Positions 31,108-46,500 are shown, counted from the first letter of the stretch. The stretch is DNA of 64,000 bases from Dreissena polymorpha (GCF_020536995.1 NC_068365.1:40155833-40219832); one strand, 5' to 3'. Translations and numbers: made by a program. Notes: generated from the letters alone by a model not told the origin.

Positions 31108-33380
31108 TTATTATGATTGCATGTAATTTACACACTCACTCTGTCTATGTCTGTGTACATCCAGCATTAGTGGGATTTTTAAACAAAGTGTTTTGTGAAG
31201 TATACTAATGTAAAACTTCCGCTGCTCCAGCAGCACAGCATTCCCATCAATAACTTTTAAAACATAATATGGGGTTGCATACTTTATGTTTACACATGAA
31301 CACCCTGTAATCCATTCAGGACCATGTTTTTTGTTCAGCATGCCTATAGCGTTTCTCTCAACATGCTTTCATTATGTAAGAGTAAAAGTCTAGTTGCTTC
31401 AGCGTTTATTTAGGATAGACATGTTATGATTTAATGTACATGCAATTTTTGATAATATACGTTAACATAAATTCAAAAGTTGTGATATCTTTAATTATAT
31501 TTATTACCGTTTTCTTGCATGTTTAATTATGTACCATGATGGTGTTCAGCATAGCATATAAGTATTTCTCCAACGAAAAGGAGCCTGAACTATGGGTATG
31601 GCCTTAAATCAGCATTAAGTGGAAGTACATGAAAGCTTTTATTTGTGTCGTCTTTCAAAACATTTTCGTGGGGTTTTATAACTTTTGTGCGGTCGTGTAT
31701 ACCCTGTAATCCCTTCAGGACCATGTTTTATGTTCAGCATGCATTTAACGTTTTTTAAATATGCCATCATTATATAAGAGTACAACTCTAGTTTCTCCAG
31801 CCTGTATAAAGGATACAAATGTTATATTTTAAAGTACATGTTATTTCTGATCATGTACAATAACACAAATCAACAGATTTGATAACTTTTATATATTGTA
31901 TTACTGTTTTTGTGAATGTATATTTACGTACCATGCTGGGTTTAAGCATAACATACAAGTACAGTCCAACGTAAAGGAGGCCTTACTATGGGTTAGCCCT
32001 TTAATCAGCATTAAGTCGAAGTACCCGAAAACTTTTTTGTTTGTCGACGGGATAATTTATGTTCATGTTATAAAAAGAAATAAATCTAAAACAATAATTT
32101 TGGCTTCAAAAACGTGTACACCTTACATTGCACATTTCCATATAAAAAGATGCAAAATTAAAAATCCAACTGCTGTTATTTTTATGTTCAGCATGCCTAT
32201 ATCGTTTTCGCAATATGCGTTAATTAAAAAGGGTGAAACTCTTATTGCTCCAGCGTTTATTTAGGAAAGAAATATAATGTTTTAAAGTACATGTAATTTC
32301 TGATTATGTATGTTAACAAAATCCAAAATGTTGTTATATCCTTTATTTATCTTTTAACTGTTTTCGTGAATGTATAATTATGTACCATGATGGATTTCAG
32401 CACAGCATACACGTATTTGTGCAAAACGGAGCCTGTACTATGGATATGCCCTTAACTCAGCATTTAGCAGAATAATATAAAAGCTTTCATTGTTAAAGAT
32501 CTCAATAATTCAGGGTTGATTTATACATAAACATATATATATAACAACTATTTGTGGCAACAACACCGAATACAAAACATAAAGCATTTCAACATTTGAA
32601 GATATGTCAAATTAAAATCCGATTACAAAGCTGTTTGTTTATTTTAATGTTTCGTCTAATGCAAACTAAAATTAATTTGCAAGCATTATTTTTTCAACAA
32701 ATGCTTTCTATTACAATCATATTTGTAATCACAGATGTCGGGAAGACAGCATCGCCAAGTATCTAGTTCATAATTAGATCTGATAAGTCATACTCAGACG
32801 GATAACTTTTTGTATATATTTTGCAGAGTTTTCAGAATTGAGTTGCAGTTTTACCTAATGTACAATGTTAGGCTTGGTTTGTTCATACGGACTTGCTTGA
32901 GGAAAACAATATCCTTACACAATTTTTTTACCGACAATATTATAGAGTAAGCACGTGTTTCAGCAACGTGATCAAAGTTTTAGAGTCTGCAAATTGAATT
33001 GATGTATTTAATTTGGTTTCCCCTAAACCAGTATTTTGTCGAAGTATATGAACGCATGCGCCTATATTGTCAAAAATCAATTGATGTTACATTATCGATA
33101 TATGATGAATGTACATTTTGATTTATGATGTTATGTTTAGTAACAGACAACACACATGCACACGTTTACGCATATTTCAAATGGACTTGAAACAATACTT
33201 ATCTTTTTACTACTTTAATAATATCGCTTCAATGGATGCATTTCTTTTATCTATTTTTATTCATGTTAAGTATTGGGAGGGAATTTTAAATAAAGCGCTG
33301 ATAAAAGTTTTGCTCCAATTTTGTCTCGTATTTTGTAATGTTTACATCGCAGCTTTCTGTTCAGGATTTTGGTCTATTAC

Positions 33381-33615
33381 AGTGGAGAGCCAGCTCATTC
33401 GTGAGAGTTTTCTAAAGGTATCATGATCTTTTAAAAAACATAAGTATTTTTCAGTAAAGTGCAACCGCGCTTTTGTAATATGAAGTCCCCACACTGATCC
33501 GACATTTGTCTAGCCGTTCAAACGCGCGATTGCACTTTACTGAAAAAAATACTTATTTGTTTAAAAAGATCATAAAACCTATAGAAAACTCTCACGAATG
33601 AGCGGGCTCTCCACT
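33381..33615. mobile_element. Palindromic insertion with arms of about 90 bp
   Basis: The left arm starts AGTGGAGAGCCAGCTCATTC and the right arm ends with its reverse complement (GAGCGGGCTCTCCACT). Arms stay alignable inward through 'AGTATTTTTCAGTAAAGTGC' and a CGCGC core. It lies in an array unit whose counterpart near 43,860 lacks it. Confidence 0.8.
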
Positions 33616-36600
33616 TTATCCCATTAAAAATGGTGAAATATTTAAAAAGAGATCCTTAAAAATAATAACTGGGTCGCGCTTTATTCTCCCAACACAGATC
33701 CGAAAGAGTCACGTGGTATAGGCACTGTGCTAATGCTATTTAAGCGTCATACTGATACAACACATATTAAGATTTATTTCGTTAATATCAATAAAGTCAT
33801 TTAAACATTTACATTCATGATATTTATTCCTGTATTTAAGGATATACATTAAATGTTTATAATTAATTTTTGAAAATGTGGGTCAACAATATTCTAAATG
33901 TTTATGATTTGTTACCGTTAACGTAAAAGTATTTGCCCAACAAAAAGAAGCCTGTGCTGTGAGTATGGCCTTAAAACATAATTAAATCCTAGAATCTGAA
34001 AGCTTTCATTTTTGTCGTCCGAATAATGCAAGGTCAATTCGCATCAAGAAATCAAAAAATATAAGAACGATTGTGGGAAAAGGACCGAACAGAAGTAAAA
34101 TAGCACTAAACAATTTAAACAGATGTAAATTTAAAATCAAACCGTAAAGTCGAAATAGTTTTCTTTGTTTCGTCTTATGCATGTTTAAATAACTTTACAA
34201 CCAAACCTTTCTTATTTGTATTTTCTATTTGTACAAAATATTGGTTTTGATATCGCCATATTCTTATGCAATAAGAATTGAATAACCGGCAAGGTTATAC
34301 AAACGCATGTTGAAAAATATATACTGCCTTACTAGTTTAATAATTTCGCTTGTATGGACGCACTGCTTTTTTCTATGTTTATGCATTTAAAACATTTGGA
34401 AAAAAACTAAACAAAGCGCTTGCTGCAGTTTACTGCAGTTTTGTCGTGTAATTGTAATGTTTTGCATTTCAGCTTTCTGGTCAGGCAATTTATCACTTCC
34501 CTCACACGGACTAGTTACAATGAAGTAGGGATTGGTGTTCTGAAAATATTTCTAGGGAGGCATAATATTTGTTTACACGTTTATACCCCATAATACAGTC
34601 TGGACCAAATGTAAGGTCCAGTATGCGTTATAACAAATTTAAACTACCAATCTCTAGTTGCTCTAGCGTTTATTTATGATTGTCATGTTATGTTTTAAAG
34701 TACATGTAATTTCGTATCATGTACGTTAGCAAAATTCTAAAAGTTGTGAATTTTGTTTAATATATGTATAACCATTTTCGTGAACGTTAAATAATGTACC
34801 ATGATAGATTTCAGCATAGCATAACAGTATTTGTCGAACGAAACGGAGCCTGTACTATGGGTATGCCCTTAAATCAGCATTAAGTCGAAGTACCTGAAAG
34901 CTTTAATATTTGTCGTCGGATAATTTAAGTTTAATTTATATAAAAAAATTAGTCAATAAAAAATAATTCGGCAAATCATATGATCACACCTTCAATATCA
35001 CATTACCATTTAAACAGATGCAAAATTTAAAATCCAATGGCTTAGTTGAACTAGTTCATAATGTTTAATGTTTCCATATATTAATATTGAAATAACTTTG
35101 CATAAAAATAAATCCTTTTCTTAAACAAATGCTTTCTCTTATAATCACATGTGAAACACCGATGTTGGGAAAATAGCATTGTCAACAATCTATGTCATAA
35201 TTTGATCTGATTATTCATTCTTGGAGAGATAGCTTTATTTTTATGTATTTTTATATACATTTCCAGAATTAGGTTACCTTTTCCACATTGTGCAATGCTA
35301 TATTTGGTTAAATTCAGTCAAACCTGCAGGAAGAAAAAAGTATCAATACAAAGTGTTGTGTTGGAATTTTATTATATTAAGCGCTTGTCGCAGCAATTTG
35401 ATCTACGTTTTAGCTGCTGCTTATTTCTATGATGCATTTAATTGGTTTTGTACTAAAACAGCATTATGTCAAAGAATATGAACGCATTCTCGTATTGGTG
35501 TCAAACTAAAATATATCGATATAACAATTAACGATATATAATAATGTAGATGTTATGATGTATGTTGTATAAAAAGAGAAAATCATCAACATATTCACGC
35601 ATATTGTAAATTGGCTTGAAACACTTCTAATGTGTTTTCGAAAAATATTAACCTCATAACAGTGTAACTCTCGTTTGTACGAGAATCTGATCCTGACATC
35701 GCCGTATTCTTATGTAATTTGCATACAGTGTATGCCTGAATAAACATATAAGGTATTGACATGTCAACGCATGTTAGAATATATACATTTTACCATTATT
35801 GTTTATTGTTTGCTAGCGTATACTCTGTTATCCATTCAGGACCATGCTTTATGTTCAGCATGCCTTTAACGTTGTTATGTTTTACCGCACATGTAATTTC
35901 TGATCATGGACGTTAGCAAAATTCACCAGTTGTGATATCTTTCATACTATTATATTTCATTACCGTTTTGTGAATGTATATGTATGTACCATGCCGGGTT
36001 TCAGCGTAGCATACAAGTACTTGTCCAACGAAAAGGAGGCTGTACTATGGGTATGTCCTAAAAACAGCATTAAGTCGAAGTACCTGAAAGCTTGTTAATC
36101 GTCGGATAAAATTTATATAAAAATAAGTCCTCATCAATGATTTAGGCAACAAAAAGTACATACTTTAAATAGTACATCACCATTTAAACACATGCAATAG
36201 TTAATCAATGTTTATGTTGAGGCATATGAATACTGAAATTACTTTGCATAACCATACATCCTTATCTTTAACAAATATTTTCTCATATAATAACATGTGT
36301 ACACACAGATGTTGGGAAAGTAGAATTGCCAACAATCTAGTTTATAATATTATCTGATTCTTTTATACTTAGACGGATCGCTTTAATTTTATGTATTTTA
36401 TATACATTTTCAGCATTAGGTTGCATTACTCACACTGTGCAAAGCTATGTTTGGTTTTATTCATTCGGACTTGCTGGAACAAAAAAATAAGTATCAATAA
36501 AAAATTGTGTTGGCATTTAGGGCTTGTTGCAGCAACGTGATCAAGGGTTTAGCTTCTGATAATTTCTTTTATTGATATATTTTTATCTGAAACAGTATAA

Positions 36601-39288
36601 TGTCGAAGTATATACACGCATTATCTAAATATGTCAAACTAAATATCTTCATATAAAATATAACGATATATAAAGAATGTAGATTTTATTATGTATTTTT
36701 TTATAAAAACACAAACAAAAAATGGTTAACATATTGACCTATATTTAAAATAGACTTGACTCACTACTTCTGTGTTCTGGATAAATATTAACCTTGTAGC
36801 TGAGCATTGTAACTCTCATTGCGCGAAATAATGATTTTGATATCGCCTTATTGGTAAGTAATATGCATACAGTGTACGCTTGGATATGCATACATGTTAA
36901 GCAAATAAAAAACGTATGTAGGAAAATATATTCATTTTAGCATAATATTTTAATTATTTTGCTTGCATGGACAAACTGATTATTTCCATGCGTGTGTATT
37001 TCCAGCACTTGGGGATTTTAAACACAGACCTTTTTTAAAACACATGCCAGGGGTTGCATAACTTTTGTTTATACGTGTTTACCATGCAATCCATTCAGGG
37101 CCATGTTTTATGTTCAGCATGGCTATATCGTTTTCTAAATATGCGTTCATTATATCAGAGTAAAACTCTGGTGCTCCAGCGTTTATTTATGATAGAAATT
37201 AGTACATGTAATTTCTGATCATGTAAAGATTCCTAAAGATGTGATATGTTATATTTATTTTATTACCGTTTTCGTTATTGTATACTTATGTACCATGATA
37301 TTGTCAGCATAGCATACACGTAATTGTCCAACGAAATGGAGGCTGTACTATTTGTTAGCCCTAAAATCAGCGTTTTGTCGAAGTACCTTAAAAATAATTC
37401 AAAATACAAATCCAACTGCTTAGATGAAATATTTTATTAATATGTATGTTTTGTCATATACATACTGTAATAACTAAGCATAACAATAAATCCTATTCTT
37501 AAACAAATGCTTTCTAGTATAATCACATTTGTAAATACATATGTTGGAAAAGTAGCCTTGCAAACAATATAGTGCATAATTGTATCTGTTTCTTTATACT
37601 TAGCAGTATATTTATTAATGTATTTTATATATATTTTCATGTTTGGTTTATTCATTCGGACTTGCTGGAAGAAAAGAAAGTATAAATAAAAAGTTGTGTT
37701 ATGTCTTTTTGTATAATAAAGGCTTGTTGCAGGAACGTGATCAAAGTTTGAGCTTCTGATAATTTATTTTATGCATTTATTTTGTTTTCTACTAAAACAG
37801 TATTATGTCGAAATATCAGTACGTATTCTCTTGATGGTGTCAGATTAAATATCTTCATATAAGATTTAACGGTATATAATACATGTAGATGTAATGATGA
37901 TTTTTTTTAAATAAAAAACAAACAGAAGAAAACGTGGCATATTCACGCATATTGTAAATTGACTTGATTCACTGCTGATGTGTTTTCTATAAATATTAGC
38001 CTTATAGCATTGTAACTCTCATTTGTACAAAATACTGATTCTGATATCGCCTTATTCTTATGTAATATGCATACAATGTACGCCGGAATACACATATATT
38101 GCAGTCAAATAGAACCGTTGTAGGAATATATACATTTCACCATAATAATTTATTATTTCGCTTGCATTGACAAACGGATTCTTTCGATGTGTGTGTATTT
38201 CCATCATCAGGTTGATTTTTAAACAAAGCGCTTTTTACAACATATTCTGGGCTTCATAATTTACGTTAACACGTGTATACCCTGTAATCCATTCATGTTT
38301 TATGTTCAGTATGCCTATATCGTTTTCTAAATATGCGTTTATTATATAAGAGAGAGAAAAACTCTTGCTCCAGCGTTTATTTAGGATAGAAATGTTGTCG
38401 TTTTAAGTACATTATTAGATCTGCTTATTCATTCATAGAAAGATATTTTTATTATGTATTTGTATATACATTTCCAGCAATAGGTTGCATTTCCACAGTG
38501 TGCCATTGCTGGAAGAAAAAACAACAACAAATGAATACAACGTTTTGTGCTTTCATTTATTTGTATTAAGGGCTTTTTGCAGCAATATTTTAGCTTCTGA
38601 TTATTTGCCGTTAGAATGTATGTTGCTTTCTACGCAAACAGTTTTATGTCGAAGTATATGAACGCATTCTCTTTATGGTGTCAGATTAAATATCTTCATA
38701 TAAAATGTAACGACATATAATAAATTTAAATTGTATGATGTTTTTTTTAAATAAAAAAACAGAACAACGTAAACATATTCACGCATATTGTCAATTGACT
38801 TGATTCACTACTTATATCTCGATAAATAGTAACCTCTTAGCATTGTTACTCTCATTTGTACGAAATATATCACCCTGTTATTATGTAATATGCATACAAT
38901 GTACGCCTTTACACGTATATGGTAGTCAAATAAAAATACATGTAGGAATATATATATTTTACTATAATAGCTTATTATTTCGCGGGCATGAACAAACGGA
39001 TTCTTTGTATGTGTGAGTATTTCCAGCATTAGGGGGAATTTTAAGCAAAGCACTTTTTCGAACATATTCTGCGGTTGCATAATTTGTCTACTCGTTTATA
39101 CCATGTAATCCATTCAGGACCATGTTTTATGATCAGCATGCATAACCGTTTTCTAAATATGCATTCATTATATAAGAGTAAAACTCTAGTTGCCCCAGCA
39201 TTTATTTATGATAGAAATGTCATGTTTTAAAGTGCATGTAATCTATGTGATCATGAACGTTAACACAATTCCATAAGTTTTGATATCT

Positions 39289-39795
39289 TTAAGGGGGCCT
39301 TTTCACAGATTTTGGCATGTTTTGAAGTTTGTCATTAAATGCTTTATATTGATAAATGTAAACATTAAATTTTAAAAGCTCCAGTAAAAAATCAAAAATT
39401 AAATTTAAAAAAGGAAACAAAAGTAGCCCGCAGCAGGGCTCGAACCAGTGACCCCTGGAATCCTTAAGTAAAAATGCATTAGCCAACTGAGCTATCCTGC
39501 CAATCATACATAATATGCGTATTTTATACCTTATATAAGCAATCTTCGTAGTTTTACAAATTTAAACGACAACAAGAGACCTCTCCAAATTATTCAATCG
39601 TTTCGCGTTGCAACGCTTTATAATTTTAAGGTTTTTAAATCGTCAAAAGATGCATATTATGGCTATATTGGACCGTGGCAAATGTTCAGTAATACTGTTT
39701 CCTCACAAATATCATAACTTAACCGAACATTTGCGAATCTGAAACAACTGTTTTCAATTTTGTCAATTTACCAAACCGTGAAAAGATCCCTTTAA
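39289..39795 (-). mobile_element. TTAA-flanked element with a tRNA-like core, second copy
   Basis: Same family as 30,590-31,107 and 21,601-22,110, bordered by TTAA on both sides. It shares 'AAAGCTCCAGTAAAAAATC', 'ACCTTATATAAGCAATCTT' and 'CGTTTCGCGTTGCAACGCTT'. It sits at another position of the array unit than the 30,590 copy, so the two inserted independently. The matching place in the other large repeat block, near 29,590, is uninterrupted. Confidence 0.88.
39426..39501 (-). other. tRNA-like sequence within the TTAA element
   Basis: On the minus strand it reads GGCAGGATAGCTCAGTTGGC, then later GGTTCGAGCCC. Both polymerase III boxes are intact and their spacing is tRNA-like at about 76 nt, but the T stem does not pair properly. 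I therefore do not call a tRNA gene. Confidence 0.75.
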
Positions 39796-42663
39796 TATAT
39801 TTAATTTCAGTGTTCGTGAATTTATAATTAAGAACCATGATGGATTTCAGCAAAGCATACAATTATTTGTCCAACGAAAAAGCGTCTGTACTATGGGTAT
39901 GCCATTTACACAACATTAAGTCGAAGTACGTAGAAGCTTTTATTTTTGTCGTCGGATGATTTAAGTTCAATTTATATAAATAAATAAGTCTATAACAATG
40001 CATTTAGAAACAAAAACATTCAACCTGAAATAGAACATCATCATTAAACTAGATGTTAGATTAAAAATCCAACTGCTTAGATGAAATAGTTTATTAATTT
40101 TTATGTTTCGTCATATTATTACTGAAATAACTATGCCTACAAATTTATTTATTTTCTAAACATTTTTTATCTCTATTATCACAGGCGTATCACAGGTGTA
40201 AACACAGATGTCAAGAAAATAGCATTGTAAACAATCTAGTTCATAATTACATCTGATTATTCATTCTTAGACAGTTTTATTAATAAGTACTTTTATATAC
40301 TTTCCCACATTTTTATCACAGTGTGAAATTCTATGTTTGGTTTTATAAATTCATACTGACTGGAAGAAAAACAACATATAAATACAAAGTGTTGCGTTGT
40401 CATTTTATTACATTAAGGGCTTGTAGAAACAATGTTATCACAATTTTAGCTTCTGCTAATTTCTATAACGCATTTATTAGGTTTTCTACTTAAACAGTAT
40501 TATGTCGAAGAATATTTACGCATTCTCTTTATGATGTCAAATTATAGCTGGATATGACATTGAATGATATTTATAAATGTAGAATGTATGATTTTATTGA
40601 AAAAAAAACAACAGAAAACAAACGTTAACATATTCACGCATATTTTAAATTGTCTTCATTCACTTCTTACATGATCTCGATAAATAATTTCCTTATAGCA
40701 TTGTAACTCTCATTTGAACGGAAAACTTATTCTGATATCGCCCTACTATTATGTAATATGCATAACGGGTACGCCTGAATATACATTCATGTACATGGTA
40801 GGCAAATAAAACACCTGTAGGAGTATATAAATTTTGACATAATAGTTTAACTATTATGCTTGCATGTTATGTACGCACTGACTTTGTCTATGCCTGTGTT
40901 TATCCAGCATTAGTGGTAATTTTAAACAAAGTGTTTTGTGAAGTATACTAATGTAAAACTTCCGCTGCTCCAGCAGCACAGCATTCCCATCAATAACTAT
41001 TTAAACTTATTCTGGGGCTGCATACTTTATGTTTACACGTGTACACCCTGTAATCCATTCAGGACCATGTTTTTTGTTCTGCATGCCTATAGCATTTTCT
41101 AAATATGCGTTCATTATATAAGAATACAACTCTAGCTGCTCCAACGTTTATTTAGGATAGACATGTTATGATTTAATGAACATGTAACTTCTATTAATGT
41201 ACGTTAACAAAATTCTTAAAGTTTTGATATCTTTAATTATATTTATTACCGTTTTCGTGCATGTTTAATTATGTACCATGGTGGTTTTCAGCACAGCATA
41301 CAAGTATTTGTCCGACGAAAAGGAGCCTGCACTATGGGTATGCACTTAAATCAGCATTAAGTCGAAGTACCTGAAAGCTTTTATTTTTGTCGTCGGATGA
41401 TTTAAGTTGAATATATATATATATATATTAATTAGTCTATTACAATGAATATGGCAACGAATATGTACAAACCTTCAATATCACATCACCATTTAAACAG
41501 ATGCACAATTTTAAAATCCAACTGCTTCGTTGAAGTAGTTTATTATTTTTTATATTTCGTCATATTAATAATGAAATAACTTTTCATACAAATTAATATT
41601 TTCCTTAACCAAGTGCTTTCTCTTATAATCACATGTGTAAACACACATGTTGAGAAAGTAGTATTGTCAACAATCTAGTTCATAATTAGATCTGAGTATT
41701 CATTCTTTGACTGATTACTTTATTTTTATGTATTGTAGATACATTGCCAGAATTAGGTTGCATTTTCCAAAGTGTGCAATGTTTTGTTCAATACATTCGG
41801 ACTTGCAGGAGGAAAAAAAGTATCAATACAAATTGTTGTGGTGTTATTGAGCTTTACTAAGCGCTTGTTGCAGCAATGTGATCAACGATTTAGCTGCTGC
41901 TTATTTCTATGATGCATTTATTTGGTTTTCTAAAAAAACAGTATTATGTCGAAGAATATGAACGCATTCTCGTTATGGTGTCAAATTAACATATCCTGAT
42001 AAAACATTTAACGATATATAATACATGTAGATGTTATGATGTATTTTGTATAAAAACAGAAAAAAAACATCAACATATTCATGCATATTGTAAATTTAGT
42101 TGATTCACTACTTATTTGTTCTTGATAGATATTAACCTCATAACATTGTAACTCTCATTTGTACGAAAAACTGATTCTGATATCGCCGTATTCTTATATA
42201 ATATGCATACAGTGTATACCTGAATATACATACATGGTATTGAAACAAAAACGCATGTAGGGATATATACAAATTCCATAAAAATTAAATTATTTCGCGT
42301 GCATGTACAAACTGATTATTTCTATGTGTGTTCATTTTTGCATTTCAAGCATTAGGGGGAATTGAAAACAAAGCGCTATTTAAAACATATTCTAGGGGTT
42401 GCATAATACGTTGATTATAGGGTAAAACTCTAGTTGCTCCAGCGTTTATTTAGGATAGAAATATAATGTTTTAAAGTATATGCAATTTCTGATCATGTAC
42501 GTTTTTCAAAATTCAAAATGCTGTTATATACTTTATATATTTTATTGCCGTTTTTGTGAATGTATAATTATATACCAAATGCGATTTCAGCATAACATAC
42601 AAGTATTTGTCCAACGAAAACGAGCCTGTACCATAGGTATGCCCTTAAATCAGCATTAAGCAG

Positions 42664-43577
42664 AACAAGGGCTGTTTGTAAAACATGCATGCCCCCCATA
42701 TGGGCTGTCCGTTGTAGTGGCAGCCATTGCGTGAATACGGTTTTTGTCACTGTGACCTTGACCTTTGACCTAGTGACCTGAAAATCAATAGGGGTCATCT
42801 GCGGGTCACGATCAATGTACCTATGAAGTGTCATGATCCTAGGCAAAAGCGTTCTTGAGTTATCATCCGAAAATCATTTTACTATTTCGGGTCACCGTGA
42901 CCTTGACCTTTGATCTTGTGACCTCAAAATCAATAGGGGTCATCTGCAAGTCATGATCAATCTACCTATGAAGTTTCATGATCCTAGGTGTATGCGTTCT
43001 TGAGTTATCATCCGAAAATCATTTTACTATTTCGGGTCACCGTGACCTTGACCTTTGACCTAGTGACCTCAAAATCAATAGGGGTCATCTGCGAGTCATG
43101 ATCAATCTACCCATGAAGTTTCATGATTCTAGGCGTATGCGTTCTTGAGTTATCATCCGGAAACCATTTTACTATTTCGGGTCACCGTGACCTTGACCTT
43201 TGACCTAGTGACCTCAAAATCAATAGGGGTCATCTGCAAGTCATGATCAATCTACCCATGACGTTTCATGATTCTAGGCGTATGCGTTCTTGAGTTATCA
43301 TTCAAAAACCATTTTACTATTTCTGGTCACCGTGACCTTGACCTTTGACCTAGTGACCTCAAAATCAATAGGGGTCATCTGCGAGTCATGATCAATGTAC
43401 CTATGAAGTTTCATGATCCTAGGCCCAAGCGTTCTTGAGTTATCGTCTGACAACCACCTGGGGGACGGACCGACAGACCGACAGACCGACAGACCGACCG
43501 ACCGACCGACCGACAGACCGACAGACCGACATGAGCAAAGCAATATACCCCCTCTTCTTCGTAGGGGGGCATAAAAA
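42664..43577. mobile_element. Nonautonomous repeat with internal tandem units (5 units)
   Basis: Starts 'AACAAGGGCTGTTTGTAAAA' and ends with 'CCCCCTCTTCTTCG' and GGGGGGCATAAAAA, like the copy at 22,255. Units beginning 'GTCACCGTGACCTTGACC' recur near 42,747, 42,893, 43,038, 43,185 and 43,327. The open frames at 42,568-42,846 and 43,298-43,543 (minus) share DFxVTRSKVKVTVT because they read the same unit; they are not genes. The related array block near 32,460 lacks this insertion. Confidence 0.9.
43461..43530. repeat. GACC/GACA tetranucleotide microsatellite
   Basis: Runs of GACAGACC and GACCGACC just before the conserved 3' end of the element. The shorter copy at 22,255 has only two or three such units at the same place. 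Confidence 0.93.
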
Positions 43578-46500
43578 TATGAAAGCTTTCATTGTTTGAC
43601 GTCCCAATAATGCGGGGTCAATTTATACATAAACATAAATATATTACAACGTTTTTTTGGCAACACATCGAACACTAAATAAATATTATTTCAATACTTG
43701 AAGATATGTACAATTAAAATTCCGATAACAAAGATGTTTTTATGTTAATTTTAATGTTTCGTCTAATGCAAACTTAAATAAATTTGCAAGCATGAACTTT
43801 GTATATAACTCTAATATTTAAGCAAATTACGAAACAGATAACTCTTAATATCATTTTAGCGCCATACTGATACAACACATATTAAGATTTATTTCGTTAC
43901 TATCAATAAAGTCATTTTAACATTTACATTTATGATATGTGTCCATGTATTTTTGAATATAGATTAAACGTTTTAAATTAACTTCCAAACATGTTTGTCA
44001 ACAATATTCTAAATGTTTATAATTTGTTACCGTTTACGTAAAAGTATTTGTCCTGCAAAAAGAAGCCAGTGCTTTGAGTATGGCCATAAAGCATCATTAC
44101 ATGGAAGAATCTGAACGTTTTAATTTTTATCGTCTGAATAATTCAAGGTAAATTCACATCAAGAAAACAAAAATATAAGTACGATTGTGGAAAAAGGACC
44201 TAAGAGAAGTAAAATATCACTTAACAATTTAAACAGATGTAATTTAAAAATCCAACTGTAAAGCCGAAATAGGTTTCATGCATTCTTAAATAACTTTACA
44301 ACCAAACCTTTCTTATTTGTATTTTGTATTTGGACAAAATATTGGTTCTGATATCGCCTTATTCTTATGCTATAAGAATTGAAACGAGGGTAAGCTTATA
44401 AATCCGCATGTTGGAATATATATTTATTGCCTTACTAGTTTAATAATTTCGCTTGTATGGACGTACTGCTTCTTTCTATTTTTATGCATTTTAATCATTT
44501 GGAACAAAAATAAACAAAGCGCTTGCCGCAGTTTTCTGCAGTTTTGTTTTGTAATTGTAATACATTGTTGTACTTTGCATGCCAGCTTTCTGTTCAGGTA
44601 ATTTGTCACTTTCCTCACAACGACAAATTAAAATGTTATAGGGATTGTTGTTCTAAAATTATTTCTAGGAAGGCATAATATTTGTTTATACGTGTATACC
44701 ATGTTATACAGTCTGGACCTTATTCAAATTCCAGTAAGCCAGATAATCAATTTTAACTACCAATCTCTAGTTGTTTCAGCATTTATTTATGATTGAAATG
44801 TAATGTTTTAAAGTGCATGTAATTTTGTATCATGTACGTTTACAATTTCCGAAAGTTGTTATATATCTTACATATATTTTATTACCATTTTCTTTAATGT
44901 AAAAGTATGTTCCATGATAGAGTTCAGCATTGCATACAAGGACTTGTCCAACGAAAAGGAAGCTGTACTATGGGTTTGCCCTTAAATCAGCATTAAGTCG
45001 ACGTACCTGAAAGCTTTCCTTTTTGTTGTCGGGTAATTTAAGTTCAATATTTATAAAGAAATATGTCGTCTGCAATGTTTTGGCAACAAAAACGTTTACA
45101 CCTTAAATAGCACATCACTATTTCAACAGATGATAAATAGAAATAATACTGCTTAGTTGAAACAGTTTATTAATTTTGAAGTTTCGTTAATTTAATACTG
45201 AAATAACTTTGCTTAAAAATGAATCTGTTTCCTAAACAAAACTTTCTCTTATAATCACATGTGTAAACACAGATGTTGGGAAAATAGCATTGTAAACAAT
45301 CTAGTTCATAATACATTGTATAATTATATCTGATTTCTCATACTTAGACGGATAGCTTTATTATCATGTCTTTATATATTAATTTTCAGAATTAGATTGC
45401 ATTTTCCACTGTGTGAAATGTTATGTTTGGTTTCATTCATTCGGACTTGCTGGAAGAAAAAAGTACCGGTTTCAATAAAAAATGTGTGTTGTCGTGTTGT
45501 TATATTAAGGGCTTCTTGCAGAAATGTGATCAAAATATTAGATTCTGATAATTTCTGTAATGCATCTATATTGTTTTCTACTAAAACAGTATTATATCGA
45601 AGAATATGAACGCATTCTCTTGATGGGGTTAACTTAAATGTCTTCATATACAAGTTAACAATACATAGTTATGTAGATTTTATGTTGTACTTTTTATATA
45701 GAAAAAACATCAACATATTCACGCATATTCCATATTGACTTGATTCACCACTTATGTGTTCTGAATAAATATTAACCTCACACCATTGAAACTCTCATTC
45801 GTACGAATAACTGATTTTGATATCGCCATATTCTTTTATAATATGCATAGAGTGTACGCCTGAATACACATATATGGTAGTCAAATATAAACGCATGTAG
45901 AAATAAATACATTTAACCATAATAGTTTAATTATTTCGCTTGCATGGGCAAACTTGTTATTTTTATATTTGCGTATGTCCAGCATTAGGTGGAATTTTGA
46001 ACAAATCGCTTTTAAAAACGTATTCATGGAGTTTCATAACTTTTGTTTGCTCGTGGATATCCTGTTATCCCTTCAGAACCATGTTTTATGTTTAGCATGC
46101 CTTTAACACTTTTTAAATATGCGATTATTCTATAAGAGTAAAAACTCTATTTGATCCTGCCTGTATTAAGGATACAATTTTATGCTTTAAAGTACAGGTA
46201 ATTTCTGATCATGGACGTTAATAAAAATCCAACATCTGTGATATATTTTATTTCAATTTTATATTTATTTTTATTACATTATATTTATTAATGTATATTT
46301 ACGTACCATGCTGGGTTTCAGCATAGCATACACGTACTTGTCCAACGAAAAAGAGGCTTTACTATGGGTTAGCCCTTTAATCAGCATTAAGGTCGAAGAA
46401 CCTGAAAGCTTTAATGTTTGTCGTCGGATAATTAAGTTCAATTTATGTAAAGAAAATACATCTATAACAATTATTTTGGCAGCAAAAACGTTCACACTTA

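Noticed and set aside
39426-39501. tRNA gene
   Set aside because: Boxes A and B are present, but stems pair poorly and the sequence is part of a repeated mobile element.
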